From positions 62,001-126,000 of the forward strand of contig CACKRJ010000002.1 in the NCBI GenBank assembly GCA_902602595.1: 64,000 nucleotides of DNA, written 5' to 3'. This DNA is from an uncultured SAR86 cluster bacterium (GTDB lineage: Bacteria; Pseudomonadota; Gammaproteobacteria; Magnimaribacterales; D2472). The translations under genes were made by a program, and so were the position numbers. Position 1 is the first letter of the stretch. Each line of letters opens with the position of its first letter. The notes under the pieces are model-generated. The model was not told where the DNA came from and did no database searches. It saw nothing but the letters and a program-made list of their open reading frames with translations. Positions 27,762-36,696 of this stretch are shown in pieces.

Positions 27762-28955
27762 TTAAAACTTAATCGGCATATTTCTATAGCCCTGTAAAAA
27801 TTCACCGAATGTTCTTACCATTTCATTATGTTGAAGTGAGTATTCAGGAATGGCTTTAAATATTTCTTCTAAAATGACCCTGCCTTCTAATCTTGCTAAG
27901 TGCTGACCCAAACATTTATGTGGACCATGCCCAAAACTGATAGTTCGCTTGGGAGTAGTTCTGGTAATATTAAATTTATCAGGATTATCGAATTCTCTCT
28001 CATCTCTTCCAGCCGATTGATACAAAAAAATTACAGAGTCACCTTTTTTCATCTTTTTACCATGTAATTCCATATCTTTATTTAGTTTTCTACCTAAAAT
28101 GTTAGTAGGATGATCAAACCTAACCGTCTCTTCGAAAGCTGCAGGTATTAATGACGGATCATTTTTTAAAATCTCTTGTTGATCTGGATTTTGATCAAGA
28201 TAATAAAATAAGTTTGCAATCGTATAAGGAACCGTATCAGCGCCAGTAATTATCAACATACTTGTGTTTCCCATAATCTGCTCATCTGACATCCACAAGC
28301 CCTCTCTTACTTGTTTTGTGATCCATGAATTTATATGAGTAGGAGAAGGAGGTGTATCTTTTCTCCATTCAGATGCTAGCTGCAACATTAGACCCATGCA
28401 CTGGCCAAATGCTTCTTGACCTCTAGGAGTAACACCCATGACATCAGGATCTCTCTCATAAAAAATATCAATCAATTCTCTTGCTTTTAAAGCTATATCT
28501 CTTTCCAAACCTATCATGTCGGTAATGGTGAATAATGAGACCTTTCTTGCAATTTCATGAACATCAATCTCACCTTTTTTTAAACCTGGCTCAAGTTCTT
28601 TTATTGTTAGTTGTCTAATTTTATCCTCAAGCTCTGAAACTGAAGATTGAGTATATCTATCGGCAATAGTATTTCTGTAATCTCTGTGGTCTGCACCATC
28701 ATTTGTCGGGATTGAGATATGACCCGGACCAGAATCATCGCCCAATAGTAATGGGGGTGGAGAAGTTCCCTCAATAGATGTGTAGTCTTTATATGATCCT
28801 AAGTGAGCATTCCATATGTCTTCAAATCTACTTAGTGCCCATGCCCCACCAAAATCTTCCATACAGTGAACAGGATCATTATCTCTAAGATCTTTGTAGA
28901 TATTCCAAGAATCGTCCCAAAAATCTTTTGAATATGGATTGTAATTAATTTTCAT
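27762..28955 (-). CDS. Cytochrome P450
   Basis: The 397-aa soluble P450 has the I-helix TGADTVPYTIANL, the K-helix ExxR in FEETVRFDHPTN and the haem loop FGHGPHKCLGQHLAR with Cys348 as thiolate ligand. Length and lack of a membrane anchor are typical of bacterial class I P450s, which take electrons from a ferredoxin. No ferredoxin or reductase gene lies nearby. As the last gene of the leftward operon with an acyl-CoA ligase, ACAD and thiolase, it may hydroxylate the growth substrate before CoA activation. Confidence 0.93.
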   Translation of the reverse strand: MKINYNPYSKDFWDDSWNIYKDLRDNDPVHCMEDFGGAWALSRFEDIWNAHLGSYKDYTSIEGTSPPPLLLGDDSGPGHISIPTNDGADHRDYRNTIADRYTQSSVSELEDKIRQLTIKELEPGLKKGEIDVHEIARKVSLFTITDMIGLERDIALKARELIDIFYERDPDVMGVTPRGQEAFGQCMGLMLQLASEWRKDTPPSPTHINSWITKQVREGLWMSDEQIMGNTSMLIITGADTVPYTIANLFYYLDQNPDQQEILKNDPSLIPAAFEETVRFDHPTNILGRKLNKDMELHGKKMKKGDSVIFLYQSAGRDEREFDNPDKFNITRTTPKRTISFGHGPHKCLGQHLARLEGRVILEEIFKAIPEYSLQHNEMVRTFGEFLQGYRNMPIKF

Positions 28956-28988
28956 ATCACCACTCCCCTTGATGTAATTAAATATTAA

Positions 28989-29402
28989 TTATTCTCTTAC
29001 CCAATAAGGTAAAGATATTTCATTGTTAATTTTTTTAAATCTAACAGTTAATTTATCACCTATCTTAATGGAATCTATATCTGAGTTAGATTTTATTTCT
29101 CCAATAATTCTTATATTTTTATATTCAATTAATTCAACCAAACCAACTACATATGGAGATTGTTTTTCAAATACTGGTAGAAGTGGTGGTCTAGGAACTA
29201 CAAATGACCAAAGAATTGCATCACCCGAAACAATATTCCACTCATGGTTAATAGACTGACATTTAGGGCACATATGTCTAGGAGGAAATCTTGGTGCTTT
29301 ACAATCAGCACAATGCTGAATGCTTAATTTATGTTTTGAAGAATTTTCCCAATAGGATTTATCAAAATCTTCAATGCCGGGAATTGGAATAGATTTAATC
29401 AT
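28989..29402 (-). CDS. DUF35 / Zn-ribbon OB-fold protein
   Basis: The 137-aa protein has the rubredoxin-like zinc ribbon CADCKAP...CPKCQS (Cys at about 32, 35, 48 and 51) followed by an OB fold (ILWSFVVPRPPLLPVFEKQSPYVVGLVEL). DUF35 proteins bind SCP2-type thiolases or their aldolase relatives. Here the gene directly abuts a Cys-less thiolase gene (1 nt), which is the expected pairing of an Ltp2-DUF35 aldolase complex. Confidence 0.87.
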   Translation of the reverse strand: MIKSIPIPGIEDFDKSYWENSSKHKLSIQHCADCKAPRFPPRHMCPKCQSINHEWNIVSGDAILWSFVVPRPPLLPVFEKQSPYVVGLVELIEYKNIRIIGEIKSNSDIDSIKIGDKLTVRFKKINNEISLPYWVRE

Positions 29403-30551
29403 TTATTCACCCTTTAATAATACTGCTGCATTTGGAGTTGCATCGCAAGTTGTTACCAAAGCCAATTTAGCATTTTTAATTTGTACATTAGCCAAGCCAC
29501 GAATTTGTTTAACTCCCTCAGTAACTAAATTCATCCCATGAAGATAAACCTCTGAGAGGCTTCCTCCTGAGGTATTCACAGGAAGGCCACCATCAACATC
29601 AATCAAACCTTCATTAATTAACTTCAATGCCTCACCCTTTGGACAAAAATCATATGCTTCCAGAGAAAATGGAATCATTGGGGAAAATGCATCATATATT
29701 TGAGCAACATCAACATCTTTAGGGGAATAATCAGATAAGCTCCATAAATTAGAGGCTGTTACATATGAAGAGCTTTCAAGGGGATCGTCGCTATGATAGT
29801 GAGTCATTAGCTGATGATCTCTACTCATTCCTTGTGAATATGAGTGAATGATAGCTGGTATATTATTTAGACTTTCGGCCATTTTTACACTTGTAATAAC
29901 AATCGCAATTGCGCCATCACTCTCTAGACAATTATCAAATAAACAAAGAGGATCTGAAATCATTCTAGCATTCATATAATCACTTAAACTAAGGGATTTG
30001 TTATGCATTAGAGCACGTTCGTTGGAGTTGGCGTACTTTCTTAAAGCAATAGATACACTTGCAAGATCTTTTCTATCATAATTATATTGATGCATATATC
30101 TTCTCATTAGCATAGAAGATTCATCGACTGGCCTAACCAAACCCGATGGTCTAGACCATTTCCAATGATCAAAGATTTGTTCATTTGTATGAGACCACAT
30201 TCTAGAACTAGGATCGCCTCTTTTACGTGATCTCCAAACAACTCCTACATTGGCTACCCCTGAGGCAATTGCCATAGCAACTTGACCAATAGCAGCACAA
30301 CTTGCCCCACCTCCATAGGGCGCTTGACTCCAATAGGTTAAATTTCCAAAACCTAAATTTCTTGCAATCTCAAATTCAGGTGTCTCCTCATAGGTAAAAC
30401 TGCCTAATGCATCAACTTGATCAGGATTAATACCAGCATCATCCAACGCAATTTTAATTGCTTTACAGGCAAGGTTTAGTTCTGTTGAATCAATTGATTT
30501 TGAGAATTCGGTTTCCCCAATTCCCACTATTGCTGTTTGATCTTTCAGCAT
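29403..30551 (-). CDS. Thiolase-fold protein lacking the nucleophilic Cys (Ltp2-aldolase-like)
   Basis: The 382-aa protein has an overall thiolase layout (AIVGIGETEFSKS start, VDVAQIYDAFSPMIPFSLEAY). At the position of the acylated Cys of the paralogue at 15.9 kb it has Gly (APYGGGASCAAIG, the nearest Cys being four residues later). The usual GHP motif is replaced by SEVYLHGMNLVTEG, with Tyr at the His position. This is the pattern of Ltp2-type enzymes, which perform retro-aldol cleavage of sterol side chains with a DUF35 partner. That partner is encoded by the adjoining gene. Aldolase function is an inference from these residues and context. Confidence 0.78.
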   Translation of the reverse strand: MLKDQTAIVGIGETEFSKSIDSTELNLACKAIKIALDDAGINPDQVDALGSFTYEETPEFEIARNLGFGNLTYWSQAPYGGGASCAAIGQVAMAIASGVANVGVVWRSRKRGDPSSRMWSHTNEQIFDHWKWSRPSGLVRPVDESSMLMRRYMHQYNYDRKDLASVSIALRKYANSNERALMHNKSLSLSDYMNARMISDPLCLFDNCLESDGAIAIVITSVKMAESLNNIPAIIHSYSQGMSRDHQLMTHYHSDDPLESSSYVTASNLWSLSDYSPKDVDVAQIYDAFSPMIPFSLEAYDFCPKGEALKLINEGLIDVDGGLPVNTSGGSLSEVYLHGMNLVTEGVKQIRGLANVQIKNAKLALVTTCDATPNAAVLLKGE

Positions 30552-30557
30552 AAATAA

Positions 30558-31724
30558 CTATTTAGGTAAATTTAATCTATTGGCAATATTATTTTTTTGA
30601 ATTGCAGATGAGCCACCTAATATCGGCATAGCTAACATATCACGAACATATCTTTCCATATCAAAGTCTCTAACATATCCATAAGCACCTAATATTCTTT
30701 GACATGTTAAAACTATTTCTAAGGCTGTTTCAGTTACAAAGAGTTTTGACATTGACATTTCAACTGTAGCTGTAACATTTTGATCAGCAAGCCATGCGCC
30801 TTGATATGTCATTAATCTACATGCCTCTAGTTTTGTTTTAACTTCAGCAAGCATATGTCTTACAGATTGGTTATGGCATATAGGTTTACCAAATTGAATT
30901 CTTTCTTGCGAATATTGCCACGCATCATCAACAGCTGCTCTTGCAATACCTAATGCCATTGCTGAGACCTCAATTTTCTCTACATCTAAGCCTGTGCTTA
31001 CAATCTTGCTCCATCCATTATTCCAACCCTCTTCTCCTCCTATTACATTATCAAAAGGTATTTTTACATCATTAAAAGTTACATCACAGGTGCCTCCAAC
31101 ACCCTTTTGTCCAAGAGTTTGTTGGGGTTCTATTATTATTCCATCAGATTTAGGGGGTATTAATACTAAAGAAAGATTTCTGTATCTATCTTCCTCTGGC
31201 CCAGATTTAACAATTGTATAAATATAGTCTGTAACATTTGGTCCAGAGCACCACCGTTTAGTTCCATTGATCACAACTTTATCGCCATCTCTAACAGCTT
31301 TAGTTTTAACACTAGCTACATCTGCTCCAACATCAGGTTCACTAATTCCATATGAGAATAACAGATTACCTTTTGCAACTTCTGGAAGAAATTTTTGTTT
31401 TTGCTCTTCACTAGCAACTTCAGAAATGTTCAGTCCTGCATAACATGCACAAAAAATATACCCTGAAGCAATACCAAGGCTTCTAGTGCATAGCTCTTCA
31501 ATTGTAGCTATTGTTGCCATTACGTCTCTGCCTGAGCCGCCATATTCTGAAGGAACCGTTACGGAGGTAACTCCTAATTCACATAATTTATCAAAAACAT
31601 CTCTTGGAAAATAATCATCCTTATCCCATTGATTCACTTTATCTCTAGGCATTTCCTTTTCAATAAATTGCCTAAGAGTATGTCTTAACATAGTGATATG
31701 TTCTGGCTCTTGAAATGCATTCAT
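30558..31724 (-). CDS. Acyl-CoA dehydrogenase
   Basis: The 388-aa protein is a complete ACAD: YGISEPDVGADVASVKTKA, NGTKRWCSGPNVTDY, YSQERIQFGKPICHNQSVRHML, QRILGAYGYVRDFDMERYVRD and the FAD-binding tail ILGGSSAIQKNNIAN. All expected blocks are present, so it may work as a homotetramer, unlike the split-looking pair at 24-26.7 kb. The start overlaps the stop of the SDR gene by 4 nt (ATGA). Confidence 0.9.
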   Translation of the reverse strand: MNAFQEPEHITMLRHTLRQFIEKEMPRDKVNQWDKDDYFPRDVFDKLCELGVTSVTVPSEYGGSGRDVMATIATIEELCTRSLGIASGYIFCACYAGLNISEVASEEQKQKFLPEVAKGNLLFSYGISEPDVGADVASVKTKAVRDGDKVVINGTKRWCSGPNVTDYIYTIVKSGPEEDRYRNLSLVLIPPKSDGIIIEPQQTLGQKGVGGTCDVTFNDVKIPFDNVIGGEEGWNNGWSKIVSTGLDVEKIEVSAMALGIARAAVDDAWQYSQERIQFGKPICHNQSVRHMLAEVKTKLEACRLMTYQGAWLADQNVTATVEMSMSKLFVTETALEIVLTCQRILGAYGYVRDFDMERYVRDMLAMPILGGSSAIQKNNIANRLNLPK

Positions 31725-32425
31725 GTTTCTTGAATGCCTAGATTTGCATGAATTACAGAACCATTAACAACAGAATTATTTGCGCAGAAAAATAATGTCT
31801 TAGCTATTTCCTCTGAAGTAATTAATCTATTTTCACTTAAAGTAGAAGCCATAACTTTTAAGGCTTCCTGATTACCTTGGACATATTCAACCAACATTTC
31901 TGTTTCAGTGGCTCCTGGACATATACATGCTGTATGAATAAATCTTCCAAATAAGTCCTGACATGTACTTCTCATGAGACCTATCATCCCATGTTTTGTC
32001 ATTACGTATGATGACATATGTGGAACTGCTTTTTCAGATAAGGTTGAGCCTACATAGAGAATCGATGAACCTTTATTCATGAATGGAATAGTAATTTTAT
32101 TTAAAATTGAAGGACTCACTAAGTTAACTTCTATTACCTCTCTTAAGTCATTATTGTTAAATGATTCAACTGTGTCACTTTGCATCTTACTTGCATTATG
32201 TATGAGGCAAATTTTATCAGCTGATGAAAGGAGGTCTTTAAAATTTGATTCTAATGATTTTTGCCAATTTGAAGTCGATAAATCAACCTCAAAATGTATT
32301 GCTTTATCTAAATTTATACTTGATCTTGAAAGATTAATAATTTCAAAACCATCATCTTTAAAAATTTTTGCTGTAGCAAATCCTATTCCACTGCTTCCAC
32401 CAGTAATAATAAGAAATTTTTTCAA
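31721..32425 (-). CDS. Short-chain dehydrogenase/reductase
   Basis: The classical SDR has cofactor motif TGGSSGIGFATAK, HNAS for the NNAG position, catalytic Ser in ILYVGSTLSE and the YxxxK in SSYVMTKHG. The track start (TTG 32476) lies inside the upstream crotonase. A TTG at 32425 (LKKFLIITGG) has AAGGTGG about 6 nt upstream, no overlap with the crotonase stop and the right domain start, giving 234 aa. It probably oxidises a hydroxyacyl-CoA or alcohol intermediate. Confidence 0.85.
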   Translation of the reverse strand: MKKFLIITGGSSGIGFATAKIFKDDGFEIINLSRSSINLDKAIHFEVDLSTSNWQKSLESNFKDLLSSADKICLIHNASKMQSDTVESFNNNDLREVIEVNLVSPSILNKITIPFMNKGSSILYVGSTLSEKAVPHMSSYVMTKHGMIGLMRSTCQDLFGRFIHTACICPGATETEMLVEYVQGNQEALKVMASTLSENRLITSEEIAKTLFFCANNSVVNGSVIHANLGIQET

Positions 32426-32438
32426 AGAACCACCTTGA

Positions 32439-33233
32439 TTATTTTTGTTTAAATTTAGGAGTTTCTTTTTTTGCAAAGGCTTCTAGTGCAATTTTATGAT
32501 CTTCCATTAATTGAGTAACATTTTCAAAAGCTGCTGCTCTATCTATTATTGAATTAGCCATAACTTTCAAACCAGCGTTAATAGAAGTTTTAGTCCAGCG
32601 AATAGAATATTTAGCTCCATCACGAAGCTTTTCAGCTAAAGCTTGGACTTCTTGATCAATTTTATCCTCTTCAATGACTTCTGCGATAAGTCCCATACTA
32701 AGCGCATCACCTGCTTTAATCATCTCACCCGTTAAAAGGTACTTCTTAGCTCGTGCGAAACCTATAAGCTGTGGCCATATAACACAACCACCATCACCTG
32801 CAACTAGTCCAACTGAGACATGAGGATCTGCAAATTTTGATCTTGGGGTAGCATATACAAAATCACAAAAAAGAGCCAAAGAACAACCTAGACCAACAGC
32901 TGGGCCATTTACTTTGGCAATAATTGGTTTCTCCATATCCAACATGGCATTTTGAATCTTTCTATCATGATTTATATGATATGCAGTTGCTACAGGATCG
33001 CCATGAACTCCCAGTAACCATTTTAAATCCCCGCCGGCACAAAATGATTTGCCTGCTCCTGTAAGAATAACGATATCAACCTCATCATCATATTCAGCAT
33101 CAATGAATATAGTTGAAAAATCAGCATGTAGTTGCTCATTAACAGCATTCATATCATTTGGGCGATTGATAGTAATGGTTAAAATCTTATTTTCTTTAGT
33201 TATTTTAAGTTCTTTATATTTTGAATAATCCAT
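32439..33233 (-). CDS. Enoyl-CoA hydratase/isomerase family protein (catalytic Glu pair absent)
   Basis: The 264-aa crotonase has NRPNDMNAVNEQLH, oxyanion segment GKSFCAGGDLKWLL and NGPAVGLGCSLALFCDFVYA. At the catalytic positions it has Ser (GLGCS) and His (ADPHVSVGLVAGDGG) instead of Glu. It shares the HVxVGLVAG block with the crotonase at 23.1 kb. It lies between the acyl-CoA ligase and the SDR in the operon that starts at 35.2 kb. The reaction cannot be assigned. Confidence 0.85.
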   Translation of the reverse strand: MDYSKYKELKITKENKILTITINRPNDMNAVNEQLHADFSTIFIDAEYDDEVDIVILTGAGKSFCAGGDLKWLLGVHGDPVATAYHINHDRKIQNAMLDMEKPIIAKVNGPAVGLGCSLALFCDFVYATPRSKFADPHVSVGLVAGDGGCVIWPQLIGFARAKKYLLTGEMIKAGDALSMGLIAEVIEEDKIDQEVQALAEKLRDGAKYSIRWTKTSINAGLKVMANSIIDRAAAFENVTQLMEDHKIALEAFAKKETPKFKQK

Positions 33234-33265
33234 AAAATTAATTATAAACAGCTTCGTAGAAATTA

Positions 33266-34879
33266 CTAATCAAGATTTAAATCCTGAATGTATTTCTCTT
33301 GTAATTTGTATTTTTGTATTTTTCCTGACGGAGTTATTGGAAAAGAATCAACAAAAAAAATGTATTTTGGAACCTTCCATCTTGATATTCTCTCTTTACA
33401 CCAGTTTCGTAGCTCATCAGGGTTATTTAGTTTTGTTGCATCTACCCTAGCAACTGCGCAGCATTCCTCATCATATTTTTTATCGGGAAGGCCAATAACA
33501 GCTACCTCTAATACTCCGGGATGTTCAAGTAAGTAATTTTCTATCTCTATTGGATAAAGATTTTCTCCTCCTCGAATTATCATCTCTTTTGCTCGCCCAA
33601 CTATATTTATATAACCCTCTTCATTCATAGTAGCCAGATCTCCAGTTGGAAACCAACCATCATCATTTATTCCAGAGCTTCCATCAGGTAAATTACCATA
33701 TCCTTTCATAAGCCCAGGACCTTTATATAGCAATTCACCTGGCGTATTATTTTCAACAATTTCATTATTTTTATCTACAACTCTCAAGGAAACGCCTGGT
33801 AGTGCAAGTCCAGCAATGGCTTTTAATTCAGGAGGATCACTTGGAAGTGCAGTAGAAGTTAATCCACATGTTTCTGTCATACCATAGCCATTGATAACAT
33901 CTGCTTCAAACTCTTCAGAGAATTTTTTTAAAAGCTCAAGTGGTGGATTGGATCCGCCTACTATTAGGCATTTTAAACTGCTCAAATCATATTCATGAAA
34001 ATTGGGAACTTCTAACATTGCTGTTAATAAAACAGGAGCTCCTATAAATACTGAGCATTTTTCATTTTGAAGGATATTTAGTGTGACATCTGGTTTAAAA
34101 ATATATAAAGGTAACGAAACAGCTCCGGTTGCTGCGGCTCCTAGTGTCATACAAGCTGAGCCACCTATATGAAAGAGTGGAAAACCGTGACAAACTCTTT
34201 GATTTGATTTTATTTGCCAACGGACATGGCTATTTTTTGAAGATGTAATTAATGCTTGATGGGTCATCTGAGCAGCCTTTGGTAGTCCAGTTGTCCCAGA
34301 GGTATACTGAATCATAAAAATATCATTTGGATCAACTATTGGCAGTGAAGAATTTGAGGCTTCCCCTTTTTTTATAAGACTTTTTAAACCCTCATTAAAT
34401 GAATAGCTGTGCTTTAGAGATGAAATTTTATTTCTTATTGTATTGATTACATCTAGACATTTAATATCGCCTATAGCTTCAGCATGAACTATGGCTACTG
34501 CCGAAACTGTATTTAAAGCAAAAATTAATTCTTGTTCTTTGTAAAGTGGGTTTAAAGTGACGATTCGCAGACCTGCTTTAGCCAAAGCATATTCAGTAAG
34601 AATCCATTCAGGATGGTTGGGACCCCATACACCAACTGTATCGCCTTGATTAAATCCAGCATCAATAAAAGCTTTAGCAAGATTAGTAGACATTTCATTA
34701 AGATGTTTATAAGTCCATCTAACATCTTCAACATCAGGTTGATTTGAATAAACTAATGCTTCAGTTTCTGGAAATTTTGCAGCAGTTGATTCAATGAGTT
34801 CACCTAAGCTAATAGACATAAGTTCAGAATCATCTAAATGGTCAACCCATTCAGATAAATTTAAATTTGGTTTAGACAT
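33266..34879 (-). CDS. Acyl-CoA synthetase (AMP-forming)
   Basis: The 537-aa ANL-superfamily ligase has the phosphate loop YTSGTTGLPKAAQMTH, NGYGMTETCGL, GWFPTGDLATMNEEGYINIVGR, the hinge REMIIRGGENLYP-type block and the catalytic Lys in TPSGKIQKYKL. It activates a carboxylic acid to its CoA thioester through an acyl-adenylate. As the second gene of the leftward operon it supplies the entry step for the substrate. Substrate range cannot be read from sequence. Confidence 0.92.
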   Translation of the reverse strand: MSKPNLNLSEWVDHLDDSELMSISLGELIESTAAKFPETEALVYSNQPDVEDVRWTYKHLNEMSTNLAKAFIDAGFNQGDTVGVWGPNHPEWILTEYALAKAGLRIVTLNPLYKEQELIFALNTVSAVAIVHAEAIGDIKCLDVINTIRNKISSLKHSYSFNEGLKSLIKKGEASNSSLPIVDPNDIFMIQYTSGTTGLPKAAQMTHQALITSSKNSHVRWQIKSNQRVCHGFPLFHIGGSACMTLGAAATGAVSLPLYIFKPDVTLNILQNEKCSVFIGAPVLLTAMLEVPNFHEYDLSSLKCLIVGGSNPPLELLKKFSEEFEADVINGYGMTETCGLTSTALPSDPPELKAIAGLALPGVSLRVVDKNNEIVENNTPGELLYKGPGLMKGYGNLPDGSSGINDDGWFPTGDLATMNEEGYINIVGRAKEMIIRGGENLYPIEIENYLLEHPGVLEVAVIGLPDKKYDEECCAVARVDATKLNNPDELRNWCKERISRWKVPKYIFFVDSFPITPSGKIQKYKLQEKYIQDLNLD

Positions 34880-34883
34880 TAAT

Positions 34884-35174
34884 TTATGTTCCTCCGGGAA
34901 TTATAAATATTTCAGATCTGCCACCTGAATTTCTTAAATCTTTTAAAGGTTTATATTTTGGATCTTCATACCATTGTTGTGCAGAAGATAAATCAGGAAA
35001 TTCTAAAAGAACATATGCTGAAGGTTGCTTATTGCCTTCTCGCATATCAGGTTTAACTCCAGATGCTAGATATTTACCACCATGCTCATTTATTAATCTA
35101 GCTGTGGCAGGATAATATTCCTCATACCATTCCCAATTATTAATGTATAACAAACCTAAAACATAAGCCTTCAT
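34884..35174 (-). CDS. DUF1330 family protein
   Basis: The 96-aa protein has the DUF1330 pattern: MKAYVLGLLYINNWEWYEEYYPA, HGGKYLASGVKPD, and the late block VLLEFPDLSSAQQWYEDPKYKPLKDLR. It lies 4 nt upstream of the acyl-CoA ligase and heads the ~7.4-kb leftward operon ending at the P450. Function is unknown. The family recurs at 7.3 kb next to a hydrolase, suggesting an accessory role in catabolic operons. Confidence 0.8.
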   Translation of the reverse strand: MKAYVLGLLYINNWEWYEEYYPATARLINEHGGKYLASGVKPDMREGNKQPSAYVLLEFPDLSSAQQWYEDPKYKPLKDLRNSGGRSEIFIIPGGT

Positions 35175-35243
35175 TTGATGCCCCTATTCAGATTAGTTAA
35201 TATAAAATCAACTAATATTCAATTTTTAAACATAAAAACAAAT

Positions 35244-35666
35244 ATGTCCAATCAGAATAAAGATATTTATACAGCTGCATCCTATGTCAAAAGAGATGCC
35301 AAAGATAACTTTTATCTATCAGGATTAAAGTGCATTAAATGCAATGCAATTTTTTTAGACCAAAGAACTGTCTGTGCAAATTGCTTTTCAAAAAATCAAT
35401 TTAATGAAATTAAATTATCAAATACTGGTACCTTATATTCTTATTCAATTGTCCATAGATCATTTCCAGGAATAGAAGTTCCGTATGTTTCAGCAATTGT
35501 TGATCTGGATGGAGGTGGGACAGTTAAAGGAAATTTAATTAATATTGAGTCTAAGCCCTCAAAAATAAAATTTGATATGAAAGTTAAAACTGTCTTTAAG
35601 GATGCCTTGGGAAGAAAGGATAAAGAAGGAAACTCATATGTAAGTTATTTTTTTGAGCCACTTTAA
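35244..35666 (+). CDS. DUF35 / Zn-ribbon OB-fold protein
   Basis: The 140-aa protein has zinc ribbon LKCIKCNAIF...CANCFSKN followed by an OB fold (LYSYSIVHRSFPGIEVPYVSAIVDLDGGGTVKG). The start is ATG 35244 (MSNQNKDIYT); the track start adds 23 residues within the divergent promoter spacer. It is a single gene divergent from the DUF1330-ligase operon. By analogy with other DUF35 proteins it may partner the SCP2-type thiolase at 15.9 kb, since the Cys-less thiolase already has an adjoining DUF35 gene. Confidence 0.83.
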   Translation: MSNQNKDIYTAASYVKRDAKDNFYLSGLKCIKCNAIFLDQRTVCANCFSKNQFNEIKLSNTGTLYSYSIVHRSFPGIEVPYVSAIVDLDGGGTVKGNLINIESKPSKIKFDMKVKTVFKDALGRKDKEGNSYVSYFFEPL

Positions 35667-35677
35667 CTTATATGAAG

Positions 35678-36694
35678 TTATAAGGTTGAAGGACCAATAG
35701 CAACCGGTCTAATCGATGATGCTGAGCTTCCCTTAACCATTAAGGGTAATATCATTACACATGATATATCCACCGCATCATCTGATAATTTTTTAAGATT
35801 AAAATTTTCAAGCGTATGGATACCGGCCTGAGTTAAAAAATAATGATGAACAGGAAATGCCATATTTGCAGGTGTCCCCTCTGGAGCAGGGATAGGATTA
35901 TTTGGATCAGATAAAGCATCTACAAACGGAGTATCTAAACCAACAGCGACAACTTTTTTCGATGCGAGATATTCAGCTAATGAGTATGAAATACCCGGAG
36001 CCATTGAGTAATATAGTTTTAGTTCATCAGGATCCTGATAGTTATCACTCCAACCTGTATAAATCAGTACAACATCTCCTGGCAATATACCTCTAGATTT
36101 TAAAGTTGATGATTCAATTGATTTTTTAATATCGTTAATAGACACATATTCACCAGCCGACATAGACTCTCCATCATAAGCATATTTCTTTACATTAATT
36201 AATATTGCAGTAGTGATGATAGGAGGAACAGTTTCCATGCCAAGTTTTAGTAATGGCGATTCATTTGTTGGCTTTACCTCATTACCTTTCAAGCCACCAA
36301 AAAAAGTTACCTTTGATATGTCTAATTCACTTTCTCCATCCCAGGGTTCATCTAAATGACCAAAATGCCCCAATGCATCCATTTGCGTACCTTGATTCCC
36401 GTCATTAACATTCTCATTCAATACATCCATAGTAAAAATTTGAACAGTGTTGGGCATTGCAGATGCTGGCAAGAATTTTGGTTCATACTCACCTGCAAAT
36501 GGTGATAAAGGCATAGATTTAGTTCTTAAGTATGATAATTCATAGCTCTCTGATTTAGGGTTAGAAATTAGATCTGAGCATCTTGACCATGTTTCAGGAC
36601 CTAAGAAGTTTGTCATTCCTCTTTGAGAAGACAGTTCTGATGAATATAGACTTGTTGAATAAAGAAGGGTTATTAATAAAGTAAATTTTAACAT
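35678..36694 (-). CDS. Exported cyclase-family metal-dependent hydrolase
   Basis: The 338-aa protein has a signal peptide (MLKFTLLITLLYSTSLYSSE). Its cyclase/kynurenine-formamidase-like domain shows GTQMDALGHFGHLDEPWDG, which includes the metal-binding His/Asp cluster, then LPGDVVLIYTGWSDNY and VAVGLDTPFVDA. These enzymes hydrolyse amide or lactone bonds with a divalent metal. The gene is 2 nt downstream of the TPR lipoprotein gene, so both exported products likely act together in the cell envelope. Confidence 0.8.
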   Translation of the reverse strand: MLKFTLLITLLYSTSLYSSELSSQRGMTNFLGPETWSRCSDLISNPKSESYELSYLRTKSMPLSPFAGEYEPKFLPASAMPNTVQIFTMDVLNENVNDGNQGTQMDALGHFGHLDEPWDGESELDISKVTFFGGLKGNEVKPTNESPLLKLGMETVPPIITTAILINVKKYAYDGESMSAGEYVSINDIKKSIESSTLKSRGILPGDVVLIYTGWSDNYQDPDELKLYYSMAPGISYSLAEYLASKKVVAVGLDTPFVDALSDPNNPIPAPEGTPANMAFPVHHYFLTQAGIHTLENFNLKKLSDDAVDISCVMILPLMVKGSSASSIRPVAIGPSTL

Positions 36695-36696
36695 GC

